DNA of 26,561 bases, from the IMG/VR virus record IMGVR_UViG_3300025671_000426, positions 1 through 26,561 of that record. One strand, given 5' to 3'. Below the pieces are notes generated by a model. The model had not been told where the DNA came from. It worked only from the letters and a program-made list of their open reading frames with translations, and ran no database searches. Source of the stretch: a virus. Of this stretch, positions 13,483 to 21,963 are shown piece after piece (position 1 is the stretch's first letter; every line of letters begins with the position of its first letter). Position numbers and translations under genes: made by a program.

Positions 13483-14289
13483 TTAATTTCGTTGCCTTCT
13501 GCCACCATCATTTGGATTGCCGGGGCCTCCACCACCTCCACCATAATAGGCTTGATTCTTTGGCTCTTGACCAAAGTCAAAGTCTACGCCAGAGATAGCA
13601 TACACACGATCCATTGATGTATCAGCTGGATTGAATACTTTCCAACTTTCTTCGTTCGTTTTTCTTCCTGCAATGCGATTAGATAACACAGTTTTATAAC
13701 TGCTGGCTGCTACTGCTACTGTAAAGTTGTCGTTTTGACCTTCACGTTCTTCTGTGATACCATAACTTGTTATGATACCTGTAAATCTTAAATATGTATT
13801 GGCTAATTCATTATTGTCATCATAAAAGCCACGCCATACTTCAACTTCACTACCTCTGATCTTGCTATCAAGCACAACAAAGATATTATTTGTATCAATA
13901 CCAGATAATGAAATAATTGTATCACCGGCAGTAACACGCAAGTCTCTGTTTTGTGCACCTACTTGTAATAAACCACCTAATGCAAGAAAAACATCACCGT
14001 CAATAGTTTCGTTTTTGTATGCACTACTAAAAGTATGGATACTAATATCATATGCAGTACCTGTGCCAGTAGTACCATTAGCATTTGCAGTAAATTGTGT
14101 GCCAACTGTATTGCTAGTTGCACCAAGTGCAGTCCAATCAGTGTTTCCTGAAGTATAAATTTGATAGGTATTATCGATTACAATGTTTGCAGTCGTATTT
14201 GCAGTATAATCGTTAAAGATTGTTAATTTAACAAACTCTGCTGATTTGATTGCACCTGTATCTTGTACTTCTGGTATGTTTTGTGTCAT
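13483..14289 (-). CDS. Distal tail protein (baseplate hub-like) with TSGNTDW module
   Basis: A 268-residue protein. After ~20 residues and a short strand it has an inserted ~45-residue module (YQIYTSGNTDWTALGATSNT, then GTQFTANANGTTG) that recurs in the tail-tip protein. The rest (LLQVGAQNRDLRVTAGDTII, YLRFTGIITSYGITEE, FTVAVAASSYKTVLSNRIAG) reads like the L/DUF2163-type minor tail proteins that link tail tube and hub. The C-terminus is a glycine/proline-rich tail (YYGGGGGGPGNPNDGG). It lies 4 nt after its neighbour. It probably builds the distal tail ring. Confidence 0.6.
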   Translation of the reverse strand: MTQNIPEVQDTGAIKSAEFVKLTIFNDYTANTTANIVIDNTYQIYTSGNTDWTALGATSNTVGTQFTANANGTTGTGTAYDISIHTFSSAYKNETIDGDVFLALGGLLQVGAQNRDLRVTAGDTIISLSGIDTNNIFVVLDSKIRGSEVEVWRGFYDDNNELANTYLRFTGIITSYGITEEREGQNDNFTVAVAASSYKTVLSNRIAGRKTNEESWKVFNPADTSMDRVYAISGVDFDFGQEPKNQAYYGGGGGGPGNPNDGGRRQRN

Positions 14290-14293
14290 AATC

Positions 14294-14980
14294 TTAAGCC
14301 GTTGCTACCCATTCATATAATTTAAAGTCATCAGAAAATTCAATTAATGCATTACCTAAAGTAACACCGCTTTGTTTTTGATATCCACCTGGCACTAATT
14401 TATATATTGGCATATTAGGACAAAATAATTTAAATTCGCATGAATTACCAACTGTAATGCCATTACCTACAACACTTGTAGTTAAAATATTTGGTCTGTG
14501 TGTAGTAACTTGTACAGTTGCTCCTACTCCTCTCAATACTTGTGATTGAACAGTAAATGGATATGGATTATTGCCAATCTGAATCAAATCATTTGGCTCA
14601 AACAATATTCTTGTTGATGGCGCCGAAGGTAAATTAGTTAATGTTAGTGTACTACCTACAAAACTTTGCACTGTTATACTAGAAATCTGTGCAGATGACA
14701 TCGTTCCTTGATATCTGAATATCCATGATAAACAACTATTGTTGCCAAACGTAACTGTTTCTGGCACGTTTCTATCTAATGTGTCTAGTGCTTCCATTAA
14801 AGCACGTGCTTCATTATATCTAAAACGACCGGGCATAGTTAAATTGATACGCCATGGTTGATAGGTTGGGGTTTCTGAAGTTCTTGCAACTTCGTTTCTA
14901 GTAAATTGAATGCCAATAACTTTTCGTCTATCAATCTCTATAGCATTACAATTGTCAATAATTGTTTGTAATCCTGCCAT
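14294..14980 (-). CDS. Distal tail structural protein, unknown family
   Basis: A 228-residue beta-rich protein with no signal peptide or membrane segment. The N-terminus (IIDNCNAIEIDRRKVIGIQF) is followed by PWRINLTMPGRFRYNEARAL and a strand-rich core with ITVQSFVGSTLTLTNLP. Position between tape measure and hub is where lambda M/L-type or distal tail (Dit) proteins lie, so a tail-end ring role is likely. I cannot name the family from sequence. Confidence 0.55.
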   Translation of the reverse strand: MAGLQTIIDNCNAIEIDRRKVIGIQFTRNEVARTSETPTYQPWRINLTMPGRFRYNEARALMEALDTLDRNVPETVTFGNNSCLSWIFRYQGTMSSAQISSITVQSFVGSTLTLTNLPSAPSTRILFEPNDLIQIGNNPYPFTVQSQVLRGVGATVQVTTHRPNILTTSVVGNGITVGNSCEFKLFCPNMPIYKLVPGGYQKQSGVTLGNALIEFSDDFKLYEWVATA

Positions 14981-14993
14981 TGCAATATCCTAA

Positions 14994-15191
14994 TTATTTT
15001 TTAAATGAATTTAATTCTGTTACATTGCGTAGTTCTGAGCCATAGCCAATTACGTATAATAATACAGTTAACGGCAAAAGCCAAATAGAGACTAATCCTA
15101 ACATATGTCCCCATGTTAAAGATATTGCTCCTAGACTTGCAACATTTAATACGCCTGTTTGTGGTACTTGTTTTTCACTTGCTATTCTCAT
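14994..15191 (-). CDS. Small single-span membrane protein
   Basis: A 65-residue protein with one clear membrane segment (LGLVSIWLLPLTVLLYVIGY, about residues 31-50), a polar N-terminus and a short charged C-terminus. AAAGGAG precedes the ATG. It directly follows the tape measure. Possible roles are genome-injection pore, superinfection exclusion, or a small holin; none has direct support. Confidence 0.55.
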   Translation of the reverse strand: MRIASEKQVPQTGVLNVASLGAISLTWGHMLGLVSIWLLPLTVLLYVIGYGSELRNVTELNSFKK

Positions 15192-15211
15192 TTGTTTTCT
15201 CCTTTAATTTA

Positions 15212-17464
15212 TTAAGCCATAGAATATGGCATTTCTTTTTGTGCCATTTGCACTGTACCTAATAATGTTTTTCTGTTTTCTGCAAACAGTTGTGCAACTG
15301 ACTTAGCATCAACTGCACTAATTTGATTTGTAATATAATTGTTTGTTACTGGTGCATTTACAACACCGGGTCCTGCTGATGCGGCACCAAGTTTATTATT
15401 TGGTATAATTGATCCTGCTTGTTTTGGTACAAACAATTCTGGACCTCGCTCACCTACCATATATGCTTCTCCTGCACCAACAGGTCCACCATTTGCTCTT
15501 CCAGGAATAGATAAGCCAAGACTGCCCATTATTGGTTCAAAGATATATTTGAATATCATTGCTTTTAATATCATCTTTGTCAAATCTTGTATAATACTTT
15601 TTGCTAAATCTTTAAATTTAAATTTACCTGTTTCGACAAAATTATCTAATGCAGAACCAATAGTACCCCATGTTTGTAATATTGCATCTTGCGCCAATTG
15701 ATATGGTTCCATTGATGCTTTAAGTTGTTCCATACCAGCGATTGCACCTGCAACGGCAGATTGCTGTAATAATTCTGCATGAGCATGTTTCGTATTAAGA
15801 TGAGTCATTTCATCACGAAATCTCATCTTTTCTCTGTCCATTAAATCGTTTATGCGTCTGATTTCTTCGGCATCATTATCAGCGGTCGCATCATCTAATT
15901 TTTGCTGTAATAATGCCATCGTAGTTGCATTATTTTGTTTTGCTGTAAATAATTCTTGTTCACGATTTAATTGATCTTGTGTTATTTGACCAAGAATTAA
16001 TTTTTCCATTAATTGTTCTTCATTAGCATCTATAGCTCGTTTTCCCATTTGTTCAGTTTTAGCGGCAATGCTATCAGTAAGGGTAGCTAGATTTTTTTGT
16101 ACTTGTAATCTAAAATATTCTTCTTGATTTAATTCTTTAATTAAAGATAAATTATTTCTGATTACATCTTGTTGTAATTGATATTGTTGTACTATTTTGG
16201 CAGATGTGGTTGTACCTTTAGCTAATTCTTGATTAATAAGGGCTTGTAAATCACCAATCTGCTTTTCGGCTTCTATTTCAGCCTGCAAATTAGCTTTTTG
16301 TAAATTAGCGTAATTAGCCTCTACACCTATCAAACTAATAGTTTGCTGGCGTAATTTATTTGCTTGATCAATTTGTAATCTTAATTGATTAGTTTTTTCT
16401 TGTGCTGTTTTTAAGGCAATTTGATCTTGACCTGCTTGTATTTCTCTTGCCTTTACAATTTTACCTTCAGCATCAGCAGCCTTCTCAATTTCGCCTGTCA
16501 TTGCTTGGACGTTTTCACCTGACTCATCAAATAATTGATTCATCATGTATATGGCGCCACCTGCACCTACTAATCCACCAATAACTTTGGCTAATCCAAT
16601 ACCTGTTACACCTTGCAAGATTGCGCCTGCTACTGCGGCTGCTCTTAATGCTTTGGTTAATTGAACTACTGCGGTTATAATAGTTACTATACGTGCGGCT
16701 ACTGTAGCTCCTATAGCGGCTGCAATAATAGTACCTAACGTTTGGAATGCAGTTGCTACTGTATCAGTATCTATTTTTAACTCTCTTACTTGTTTTAGTA
16801 TAGGAGTTAATACTTGTAATGCGGCAATCTGAAATCTTCTAAATACAATCTCTAATGCACCTACTGCATCAGCAGTTAGATACATTGCTTTTTCTGCTTC
16901 GGCAGCCTCTGCGGCTGATAATTTAAATTCATTAACAAATGTATCAAATTTGATAGTAGCGGCTGATTTACCTAATAGTTTCATAGCAACAGCAGTAGAA
17001 TCTGCACTAGAACCCATATTAGCAATGCCCTGCACAACTTTATCGAACAATGCTTCATCTGATAAGGTAGCTAAGTCCTGAAGTGATACGCCTGCTTTGG
17101 CAAAATCATCTTGCATGTCTTGTGAGCCTTTGGCTGCCATATCAATCGACAATGCAAGTTTTTGTAGCATCTTACCAGCACTTTCAAATTGTCCACCTGA
17201 TCTTTCAGCAGCCAAACCAACTTGATATACTCTACCTACAGTTAAACCTAAACCTTCTGCTACGTCTACTAATTCGTCTGCTAATTGTACAGCAGAAGTG
17301 GCTAATCCAGCAAATGCAGCCGTAGCTGCCAGACCAAACCCTGCAATGGCTTTACCTGCGTTACCTAATGTTGTAGATAACTCATCTATATTTTGTTGTA
17401 CCTTCTTGATATCTTGATCGCCATCGACCTCGATTTTTATTTTGTAAACATCAATAGTTGCCAT
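15212..17464 (-). CDS. Tail tape measure protein
   Basis: A 750-residue protein, longer than all neighbours but the tip, lying between the chaperones and distal tail genes. This is the fixed place of the tape measure, which sets tail length and passes into the host on injection. Hydrophobic stretches lie at ~37-60 (AIAGFGLAATAAFAGLATSA) and ~245-310 (GTIIAAAIGATVAARIVTII, GLVGAGGAIYMM). A long coiled coil runs ~335-560 (NQLRLQIDQANKLRQQTISL). The C-terminal part has the usual GERGPELFVPKQAG motif. Using lambda's ratio, the tail would be near 110-130 nm. The start overlaps the previous stop by one base (TAATG). Confidence 0.92.
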   Translation of the reverse strand: MATIDVYKIKIEVDGDQDIKKVQQNIDELSTTLGNAGKAIAGFGLAATAAFAGLATSAVQLADELVDVAEGLGLTVGRVYQVGLAAERSGGQFESAGKMLQKLALSIDMAAKGSQDMQDDFAKAGVSLQDLATLSDEALFDKVVQGIANMGSSADSTAVAMKLLGKSAATIKFDTFVNEFKLSAAEAAEAEKAMYLTADAVGALEIVFRRFQIAALQVLTPILKQVRELKIDTDTVATAFQTLGTIIAAAIGATVAARIVTIITAVVQLTKALRAAAVAGAILQGVTGIGLAKVIGGLVGAGGAIYMMNQLFDESGENVQAMTGEIEKAADAEGKIVKAREIQAGQDQIALKTAQEKTNQLRLQIDQANKLRQQTISLIGVEANYANLQKANLQAEIEAEKQIGDLQALINQELAKGTTTSAKIVQQYQLQQDVIRNNLSLIKELNQEEYFRLQVQKNLATLTDSIAAKTEQMGKRAIDANEEQLMEKLILGQITQDQLNREQELFTAKQNNATTMALLQQKLDDATADNDAEEIRRINDLMDREKMRFRDEMTHLNTKHAHAELLQQSAVAGAIAGMEQLKASMEPYQLAQDAILQTWGTIGSALDNFVETGKFKFKDLAKSIIQDLTKMILKAMIFKYIFEPIMGSLGLSIPGRANGGPVGAGEAYMVGERGPELFVPKQAGSIIPNNKLGAASAGPGVVNAPVTNNYITNQISAVDAKSVAQLFAENRKTLLGTVQMAQKEMPYSMA

Positions 17465-17742
17465 TAGATTCTAACTCCGGTCTTTTGAAAAACATATTCT
17501 TGAATATATTCTATCGTTGGTTCTGACATACCTTGCGGTGCTTGCTTGCTGTATCCTTCTTCTAATCTTGTTGCATATGGATAATTTGCAACGATTTCAT
17601 TACCTTGTTTCTTTGTATTGCGTCTTGCATTACCTTTATCGACAGGAGTAACTTCAACAAATTTTTTGTATGCAACTTTAGTTAACTCTTTGTCATCTAA
17701 TGTTGCTAATACTTTGTTTAATCTTTTGTTGATTTTACTCAT
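17464..17742 (-). CDS. HK97 gp10-like tail completion / neck protein
   Basis: A 92-residue protein with TPVDKGNARRNTKKQGNEIV, YPYATRLEEGYSKQAP and GMSEPTIEYIQEYV. This is the core of the HK97-gp10 family (D-x-G-x-A-R/L-R ... Y-A-x-x-L-E-x-G ... P ... M). That family helps join or close the tail tube. Here it lies just before the tape measure rather than among the neck genes. A short gap follows the chaperone extension, so it is translated with the tail genes. Fairly good family match by motif; length is slightly below usual. Confidence 0.65.
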   Translation of the reverse strand: MSKINKRLNKVLATLDDKELTKVAYKKFVEVTPVDKGNARRNTKKQGNEIVANYPYATRLEEGYSKQAPQGMSEPTIEYIQEYVFQKTGVRI

Positions 17743-17746
17743 ATGT

Positions 17747-17956
17747 TTAATCCTTTTTAAGCATGTTTTGTAATTCGTCTTGTGTAAAATTAAACACTTT
17801 AGGATCTGCTACACCTTTACCCTTTGCTTTAGATTCTTCGTATTTGTCAAAGGTAGCAAGAACATCGCTGATCATTAAATCATAGGTCGTGGCATTCATA
17901 ACTACTTGGCTAGGTAACATGCCATATCTTTCTGCCATTCGACCTATCGTGATCAT
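17747..17956 (-). CDS. Tail chaperone T-like extension, made by -1 frameshift
   Basis: The 69-codon ORF opens with ATG overlapping the upstream stop (ATGA). However, its reading frame continues open upstream to the GGGAAAG at 18007-18001 and codes there for TEQDIDPKEWKTAKM, which reads as real protein. I think the main product is a -1 fusion with the preceding ORF, as in lambda G-GT: 99 residues of the first frame plus 84 of this one, 183 in all. The fusion would bind the tape measure while the shorter form binds tail tube subunits. Independent start at the ATG is possible but weakly supported. Confidence 0.68.
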   Translation of the reverse strand: MITIGRMAERYGMLPSQVVMNATTYDLMISDVLATFDKYEESKAKGKGVADPKVFNFTQDELQNMLKKD

Positions 17957-18297
17957 TTTCGCTGTCTTCCACTCTTTTGGGTCGATGTCTTGCTCTGTGA
18001 CTTTCCCAATACTTCTCCTAATAGATTTACTGCCGCGGCAGCAATATCAATGGGTAAGTCTTCGTCTTCTGCAAGAGCGGGTTTGCCTTTGTCATCTAAA
18101 ATCATTTGTTTCATCATCTTACCTAAATTATCAAATTGACCTTTTTGTCTAGCATCAAAAAAATCAAAGTAAGTTGACATACCCACAACATCATATGTAA
18201 AGAAAGTAATTTCTTCACCATATTTTTCTAGTAATGCAGGGTCTGTGATTTTAAGTTCTATTAGTTTGGGTTTAGCCGCGAATTCTTTAATATTCAT
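17953..18297 (-). CDS. Tail assembly chaperone (lambda G-like)
   Basis: A 114-residue protein between the major tail protein and tape measure, where lambda G lies. N-terminal strand (IKEFAAKPKLIELKI), helical centre (YFDFFDARQKGQFDNLGKMM) and a lysine/serine-rich tail after the frameshift site (GKSQSKTSTQKSGRQRK). That low-complexity tail fits a short run-off after the slip site. It acts in the cytoplasm in tail assembly and is usually absent from the finished particle. A good AGGAG site precedes the ATG. Confidence 0.75.
   Translation of the reverse strand: MNIKEFAAKPKLIELKITDPALLEKYGEEITFFTYDVVGMSTYFDFFDARQKGQFDNLGKMMKQMILDDKGKPALAEDEDLPIDIAAAAVNLLGEVLGKSQSKTSTQKSGRQRK
18001..18007 (-). 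promoter_or_regulatory. -1 frameshift slippery site GGGAAAG
   Basis: In the chaperone frame the minus strand reads TTG GGA AAG TCA, i.e. G-GGA-AAG, the same heptamer as in lambda G-T. After a -1 slip the next codons are GTC ACA GAG, leading without a stop into the 17747 frame. Slip site, frame direction and gene position all agree. Confidence 0.8.
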
Positions 18298-18325
18298 TTG
18301 TTTCTCCTAATTAATTGTTCATGAA

Positions 18326-18514
18326 TTATTTAGCGGTATCGTCTACAGATTCTAGTAGCTGATTTAATAGTGCTAAACGAAATTGTTGTTTGGCTTTAAG
18401 TTGCCTAATAGTAGCCTGCATGTTTTCTAACATGGGCATCATTTTTGCTTCATCAGCAATGAGGGATCTTAATTTTTCTTCGTCTGTTTTGAGCCAGACT
18501 TGTTCATCTGTCAT
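18326..18514 (-). CDS. Small coiled-coil protein downstream of the tail tube gene
   Basis: A 62-residue helical protein (EEKLRSLIADEAKMMPMLEN, IRQLKAKQQFRLALLNQLLE) with heptad spacing; a coiled coil is likely. I do not recognise it. It lies between the terminator of the major tail protein and the chaperone, with AAGGAATAACAA before the ATG. Being past a terminator, it depends on read-through or a local promoter. It may assist tail assembly, which is only suggested by position. Confidence 0.55.
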   Translation of the reverse strand: MTDEQVWLKTDEEKLRSLIADEAKMMPMLENMQATIRQLKAKQQFRLALLNQLLESVDDTAK

Positions 18515-18537
18515 TTGTTATTCCTTATTAATTTGTT

Positions 18538-18577
18538 GGACCATTTGATACCATTTGATACCATTTGGACCATTTCC
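18538..18577. repeat. Helically phased ACCATTTG repeats
   Basis: ACCATTTG occurs at 18540-18547, 18550-18557 and 18560-18567, exactly 10 bp apart, and ACCATTTC at 18569-18576. One helical turn between copies is the layout expected of a protein-binding array. The last 17 bases are repeated exactly at 24151-24167. Confidence 0.7.
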
Positions 18578-18581
18578 TTTT

Positions 18582-18614
18582 AAAAAAAAAGGGGACTGAG
18601 CGTACCCAATCCCC
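18582..18614 (-). terminator. Terminator after the major tail protein
   Basis: The minus strand has GGGGA (18614-18610), a 14-nt loop and TCCCC (18595-18591), followed by nine T (18590-18582). It lies 13 nt past the stop of the tail tube gene and would insulate its high expression from the lower-level tail genes that follow. Confidence 0.75.
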
Positions 18615-18626
18615 TAGTTTTATTGC

Positions 18627-19109
18627 TTAGGCGATTTCGCCAATTGTCATTTGACCATCAACAGCAATTGTTAATGGAGATACCCAAACGGGTGAGTCTG
18701 GGCTAACTGTTGGAGCAACACTAGAAAGATAACCTGTACCTTCGTAGTATTTTGCACCTGTAGCCGCATTGTCACCATTGAGAACTAATCTCCAAGATAT
18801 TTCTACTTTGTCATTAGATATTCCTGCAACACCTAGATAAGGTGCAGTATTTGCAGTTGCCAATGAATTACCAAAGAAGCCTTCTTCATCAATTACGATG
18901 TTGGTAGAGACTTCGTTATCTGCTGGAGTAGTTACCTTGTTGATGTCTGTAGAACAGAAATCAGTCCAAGAGAAAATACCAGTAGAATTGGTAACAGTAA
19001 TATCTTGAAGACAAGTGACACTCAACGCATTCGCTTCAACGTTTGCTGTGTTGGTACTCACATATAAATGTGGTTGTGTACCGGTTGTGTTTACTGTAAT
19101 TCTTGCCAT
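18627..19109 (-). CDS. Major tail tube protein
   Basis: A 160-residue beta-rich protein, small and without coiled coils. It has the plan of a siphophage tube subunit (ITVNTTGTQPHLYVSTNTAN, VEISWRLVLNGDNAATGA, YEGTGYLSSVAPTVSPDSPV) and lies after the neck genes and before the chaperone. GGAG precedes the ATG and a strong terminator follows the stop, both fitting a highly made protein. It would stack as hexameric rings. The call rests on position and architecture; no exact family is recognised. Confidence 0.7.
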   Translation of the reverse strand: MARITVNTTGTQPHLYVSTNTANVEANALSVTCLQDITVTNSTGIFSWTDFCSTDINKVTTPADNEVSTNIVIDEEGFFGNSLATANTAPYLGVAGISNDKVEISWRLVLNGDNAATGAKYYEGTGYLSSVAPTVSPDSPVWVSPLTIAVDGQMTIGEIA

Positions 19110-19121
19110 GTTATGTCTCCT

Positions 19122-19547
19122 TTAAGATTGATAGGCGTTATTAAATTCTAAACGGGTTAAATCAAATGTATAGGTATGAATTTCACTACGATCACCTATT
19201 GTAACTTCCCTGTCAAACTCTACTGATGTATAACCATCAAAAAAGTTTACGTTTGCGGCTAAGTCCTCAATTGCATCCTGTATCACTAAAGACTGTGGAT
19301 CGTTTTGATACGATATGTACATAATGTTGAATTGATCAACAGCATCATACATTGCGCCACATTTTTGTATTGCAAGTTGATTTACGCTTCTACTGTTAGT
19401 AGTTACATCATCAACATACAATCCATATGCTACAGTAGCATCATCGCTAGGGTAAGTTGGTGATACTTCGATAATTGGAGTTTGTGTTCTCGCAACTGCT
19501 CGTAAGTATGTTACAACATCGCCCTTATCGACTAGAGGTCTAGCCAT
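19122..19547 (-). CDS. Tail terminator-like / tail completion protein
   Basis: A 141-residue protein upstream of the tube gene, where lambda U / HK97 tail terminators lie. Its N-terminal helix (DKGDVVTYLRAVARTQTPII), the middle (GAMYDAVDQFNIMYISYQND) and the strand-helix alternation fit that alpha/beta fold. It would cap the tail tube and join it to the head. It overlaps the upstream gene by one base (TAATG). The family is inferred from order and size. Confidence 0.5.
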   Translation of the reverse strand: MARPLVDKGDVVTYLRAVARTQTPIIEVSPTYPSDDATVAYGLYVDDVTTNSRSVNQLAIQKCGAMYDAVDQFNIMYISYQNDPQSLVIQDAIEDLAANVNFFDGYTSVEFDREVTIGDRSEIHTYTFDLTRLEFNNAYQS

Positions 19548-20074
19548 TAAAAGTATCTCCTATCACCAGTGAAATAGTCTGGGTCAGCGACCCAGTTTTC
19601 TTCCAACTTAGTAGTAGGACCATTTGGTGCATCCTGATTCAAATCATAGAAATTCATCAGTTCCAGTGCCTTTGTCCATTCAGCGTTAAATCTGTCAAGT
19701 GCATGTGTAAAGTTTGCAGTATCAACAGAGTTGACGTTAGACGTATCTGATACGATACTTTCATAGAAAATTTTAATCGCCATGAAAGTATCGAGTCGTA
19801 TCAGAGTTTGATCATTCTTGATCAATTGCGCTGGATTGAATGCAGATACTAATTGTCCATTAGGTAAGTTAGTGTAATATGAAGCCCCTACTACGTTATC
19901 GCAATACTTAGGCCACCAACCAAACTCAAGTTTATAGAGAATTTCTTGACTACCTACTTTGAAGTAGTCGTCCCAGTTAACTTGCATTTGATTAGCACGC
20001 CGCTCGGCAGCAGGATCATAAAAAATGATATCTGCTACAGATGCATTTGATACTCTTTGATATGGGACTGACAT
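19547..20074 (-). CDS. Head-tail connector / neck protein
   Basis: A 175-residue protein directly after the capsid gene. It is helix-rich (DDYFKVGSQEILYKLEFGWW, LIRLDTFMAIKIFYESIV, ALDRFNAEWTKALELMNFYD) with several aromatic residues. Position and helical content suit a gp6/gp15-type connector ring binding the portal. No sequence family recognised; a head-closure protein is the alternative. Confidence 0.55.
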   Translation of the reverse strand: MSVPYQRVSNASVADIIFYDPAAERRANQMQVNWDDYFKVGSQEILYKLEFGWWPKYCDNVVGASYYTNLPNGQLVSAFNPAQLIKNDQTLIRLDTFMAIKIFYESIVSDTSNVNSVDTANFTHALDRFNAEWTKALELMNFYDLNQDAPNGPTTKLEENWVADPDYFTGDRRYF

Positions 20075-20100
20075 ATTATTTTTTTCCTATACTAATTCAA

Positions 20101-21153
20101 TTAAGCCTGTTCGATGTTAATAGCACCACCACGTCTCTTATCAGCGACACCTGCACCCATGTATGCAAGACCAGTTACCCACATCTGAAGTCCACCGGGC
20201 TTTTCACCCATCTTGACTTGTAGACCTTCTTTAAGAACTGTGAAGATCGCAGTTTCGTGGAAGTAACCACCAATCTTTACGTTAGCGTTTGCAACGCCAT
20301 CGAAAGTACGGGTATTATCTTCTAAGAAGTTAGAGAAGATAACTCTTGAACCATATAGGTTAGATAGCTGACCAGTAGCTAACAATTCTTCACCAAGTGA
20401 AGTGATAGCAGATCCGCCTGTTGAAGCAGAACCAACTGCTCCACCTGTTAATTCGCTTAATGCACGAATCATAGATGAACCATCAACACCGTTGTCACCG
20501 TTTGAGTCAAGTACTACGACTGGAGTACCTGGTAAGCGAGCAACTGTGTAGTTTTGCTTGATGTTTCTAACAAGACCAAGAACAGTGTTTGCACTGAATG
20601 TAGGTGCTGTGTTAGCAAATGCAGTTGTAGAAGCTCCAAGCTCCATAGCACCTAATTCTGAAACAACATCAAAGCCATCTAATGTAGCTGTAGTTGAGTT
20701 GTTAGGTGATGTTTTGAATCCACTTGCGAAAGCGGCACAAACACGCTGATCAACTTTCTCTGCATAGGATCCACCAAGTTCTTCACCGATTGTAGCGGCT
20801 AGTTCAAATGATGTTGTCCATGCGTAGAAAATATCGAACGCTGTGGCAGCAACTGCTGGAGATGCTGTGATTGTGTTTGAAGTTAACGCAGGGTTTTGTT
20901 CGACGGCAGCTGGTGCTGTACCGAATCCACCACTGAATACAGTGGCATTACCTGGGTTTGTGTTTGGCACGTAGTCTTGGTACGTAATCGCCGCAAAGTT
21001 TGGAACGATGTACTGATTACCTTGGTTAGGGACTACAACTCGTGTGTAATCAACTAGACCATGAGACTCGTGCATTGCTTGTAGGGCAAAGTTAGCGATA
21101 GCAGTTGTAAAACCATTACTTTCGCCGTTGCCTCCATCTAATACGTATGCCAT
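20101..21153 (-). CDS. Major capsid protein
   Basis: A 350-residue protein downstream of the scaffold, the usual order, and of usual size for an HK97-fold coat. It has the N-terminal arm (ALQAMHESHGLVDYTRVVVP), a long central region and the C-terminal part (GGYFHETAIFTVLKEGLQVK). Codons are regular and TTTAAAGGAG stands before the ATG, fitting strong translation. It would form the icosahedral shell, arranged by the scaffold. I recognise no specific family, so the fold is inferred from order, length and neighbours. Confidence 0.82.
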   Translation of the reverse strand: MAYVLDGGNGESNGFTTAIANFALQAMHESHGLVDYTRVVVPNQGNQYIVPNFAAITYQDYVPNTNPGNATVFSGGFGTAPAAVEQNPALTSNTITASPAVAATAFDIFYAWTTSFELAATIGEELGGSYAEKVDQRVCAAFASGFKTSPNNSTTATLDGFDVVSELGAMELGASTTAFANTAPTFSANTVLGLVRNIKQNYTVARLPGTPVVVLDSNGDNGVDGSSMIRALSELTGGAVGSASTGGSAITSLGEELLATGQLSNLYGSRVIFSNFLEDNTRTFDGVANANVKIGGYFHETAIFTVLKEGLQVKMGEKPGGLQMWVTGLAYMGAGVADKRRGGAINIEQA

Positions 21154-21186
21154 GATTAAATCTCCTTTAAATGATATTGGCTATAA

Positions 21187-21963
21187 TTAAAATACTTTTC
21201 TGGATCCAGCCGATGAAGTAACACTAACAGATTGTGATTTCAGACCTGCTCCTCTACCTAGACCATTTCTACTAGCCCATGCTTTAAAAGCGGCTGGGTC
21301 TTTAGAATAGTCAGGTACTTGATCTAAGTCTGCACCTGCAAATGTTGTTTGTCCCGGTTTTAATCCAGATCCGGATGTAGTCGATTTCGATTTTAATAGC
21401 TTAGGATTACCCTTTGCTACTTCTTCAACTAATCCTCTCAACGTAAGTGGATTACCATCTTCACCATAACGCTCTTGACCTTTGCTATTGACTATGCTGT
21501 AACTTCCATCATCATTCCAAGCAATATTTGCTTTAATCTTTTGGACAGCATATTCTGATAGTTCAGTATCGAACCTGTCTCCCATTGTTTGCAATATATC
21601 TGTTTCAAGTTCTTTTACTTTCAGTGCTTGATCTTTTTGACTAAGTTCTGAACGTAACTTTTGAAACTGTTCCTGCAAATCGTTGGTCGTGACACGATTT
21701 GATTGTCTGGTTTGTGCTTCCACTGGCTGTACGTTGCCATCGGATTTTTGAGCAGCCATCTTAGCGATCATCGCAACTGCATCTTCTACAGAACTAAGTT
21801 CTGCACCAGATGCTCTGCTCAACGCATTTAAAATGCTTTGAGTTTGTGACTTGCGAATAGCGCCAGGATTAACTCTAGGCTCATTTGAAGAATTTTGAAC
21901 TTCATCGTTCACTTGATCTTCTACAAGGGCTGAATCGTTGCCAACGTCTAATTGATCACTCAT
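21187..21963 (-). CDS. Scaffold / capsid assembly protein
   Basis: A 258-residue acidic protein between portal and capsid. The N-terminus is disordered and acidic (DVGNDSALVEDQVNDEVQNS). The middle is a coiled coil (LQEQFQKLRSELSQKDQALK, VKELETDILQTMGDRF). The C-terminus is glycine/serine-rich and basic (GLKPGQ, SSAGSRKVF), as used by scaffolds to bind coat protein. It guides prohead assembly and leaves before or during packaging. There is no protease motif in it or nearby, so it is probably released intact. Confidence 0.75.
   Translation of the reverse strand: MSDQLDVGNDSALVEDQVNDEVQNSSNEPRVNPGAIRKSQTQSILNALSRASGAELSSVEDAVAMIAKMAAQKSDGNVQPVEAQTRQSNRVTTNDLQEQFQKLRSELSQKDQALKVKELETDILQTMGDRFDTELSEYAVQKIKANIAWNDDGSYSIVNSKGQERYGEDGNPLTLRGLVEEVAKGNPKLLKSKSTTSGSGLKPGQTTFAGADLDQVPDYSKDPAAFKAWASRNGLGRGAGLKSQSVSVTSSAGSRKVF

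Noticed and set aside
18538-18577. CRISPR-like array
   Set aside because: The repeats are 8 bp in a 10-bp period with no spacers of useful length and no cas genes.
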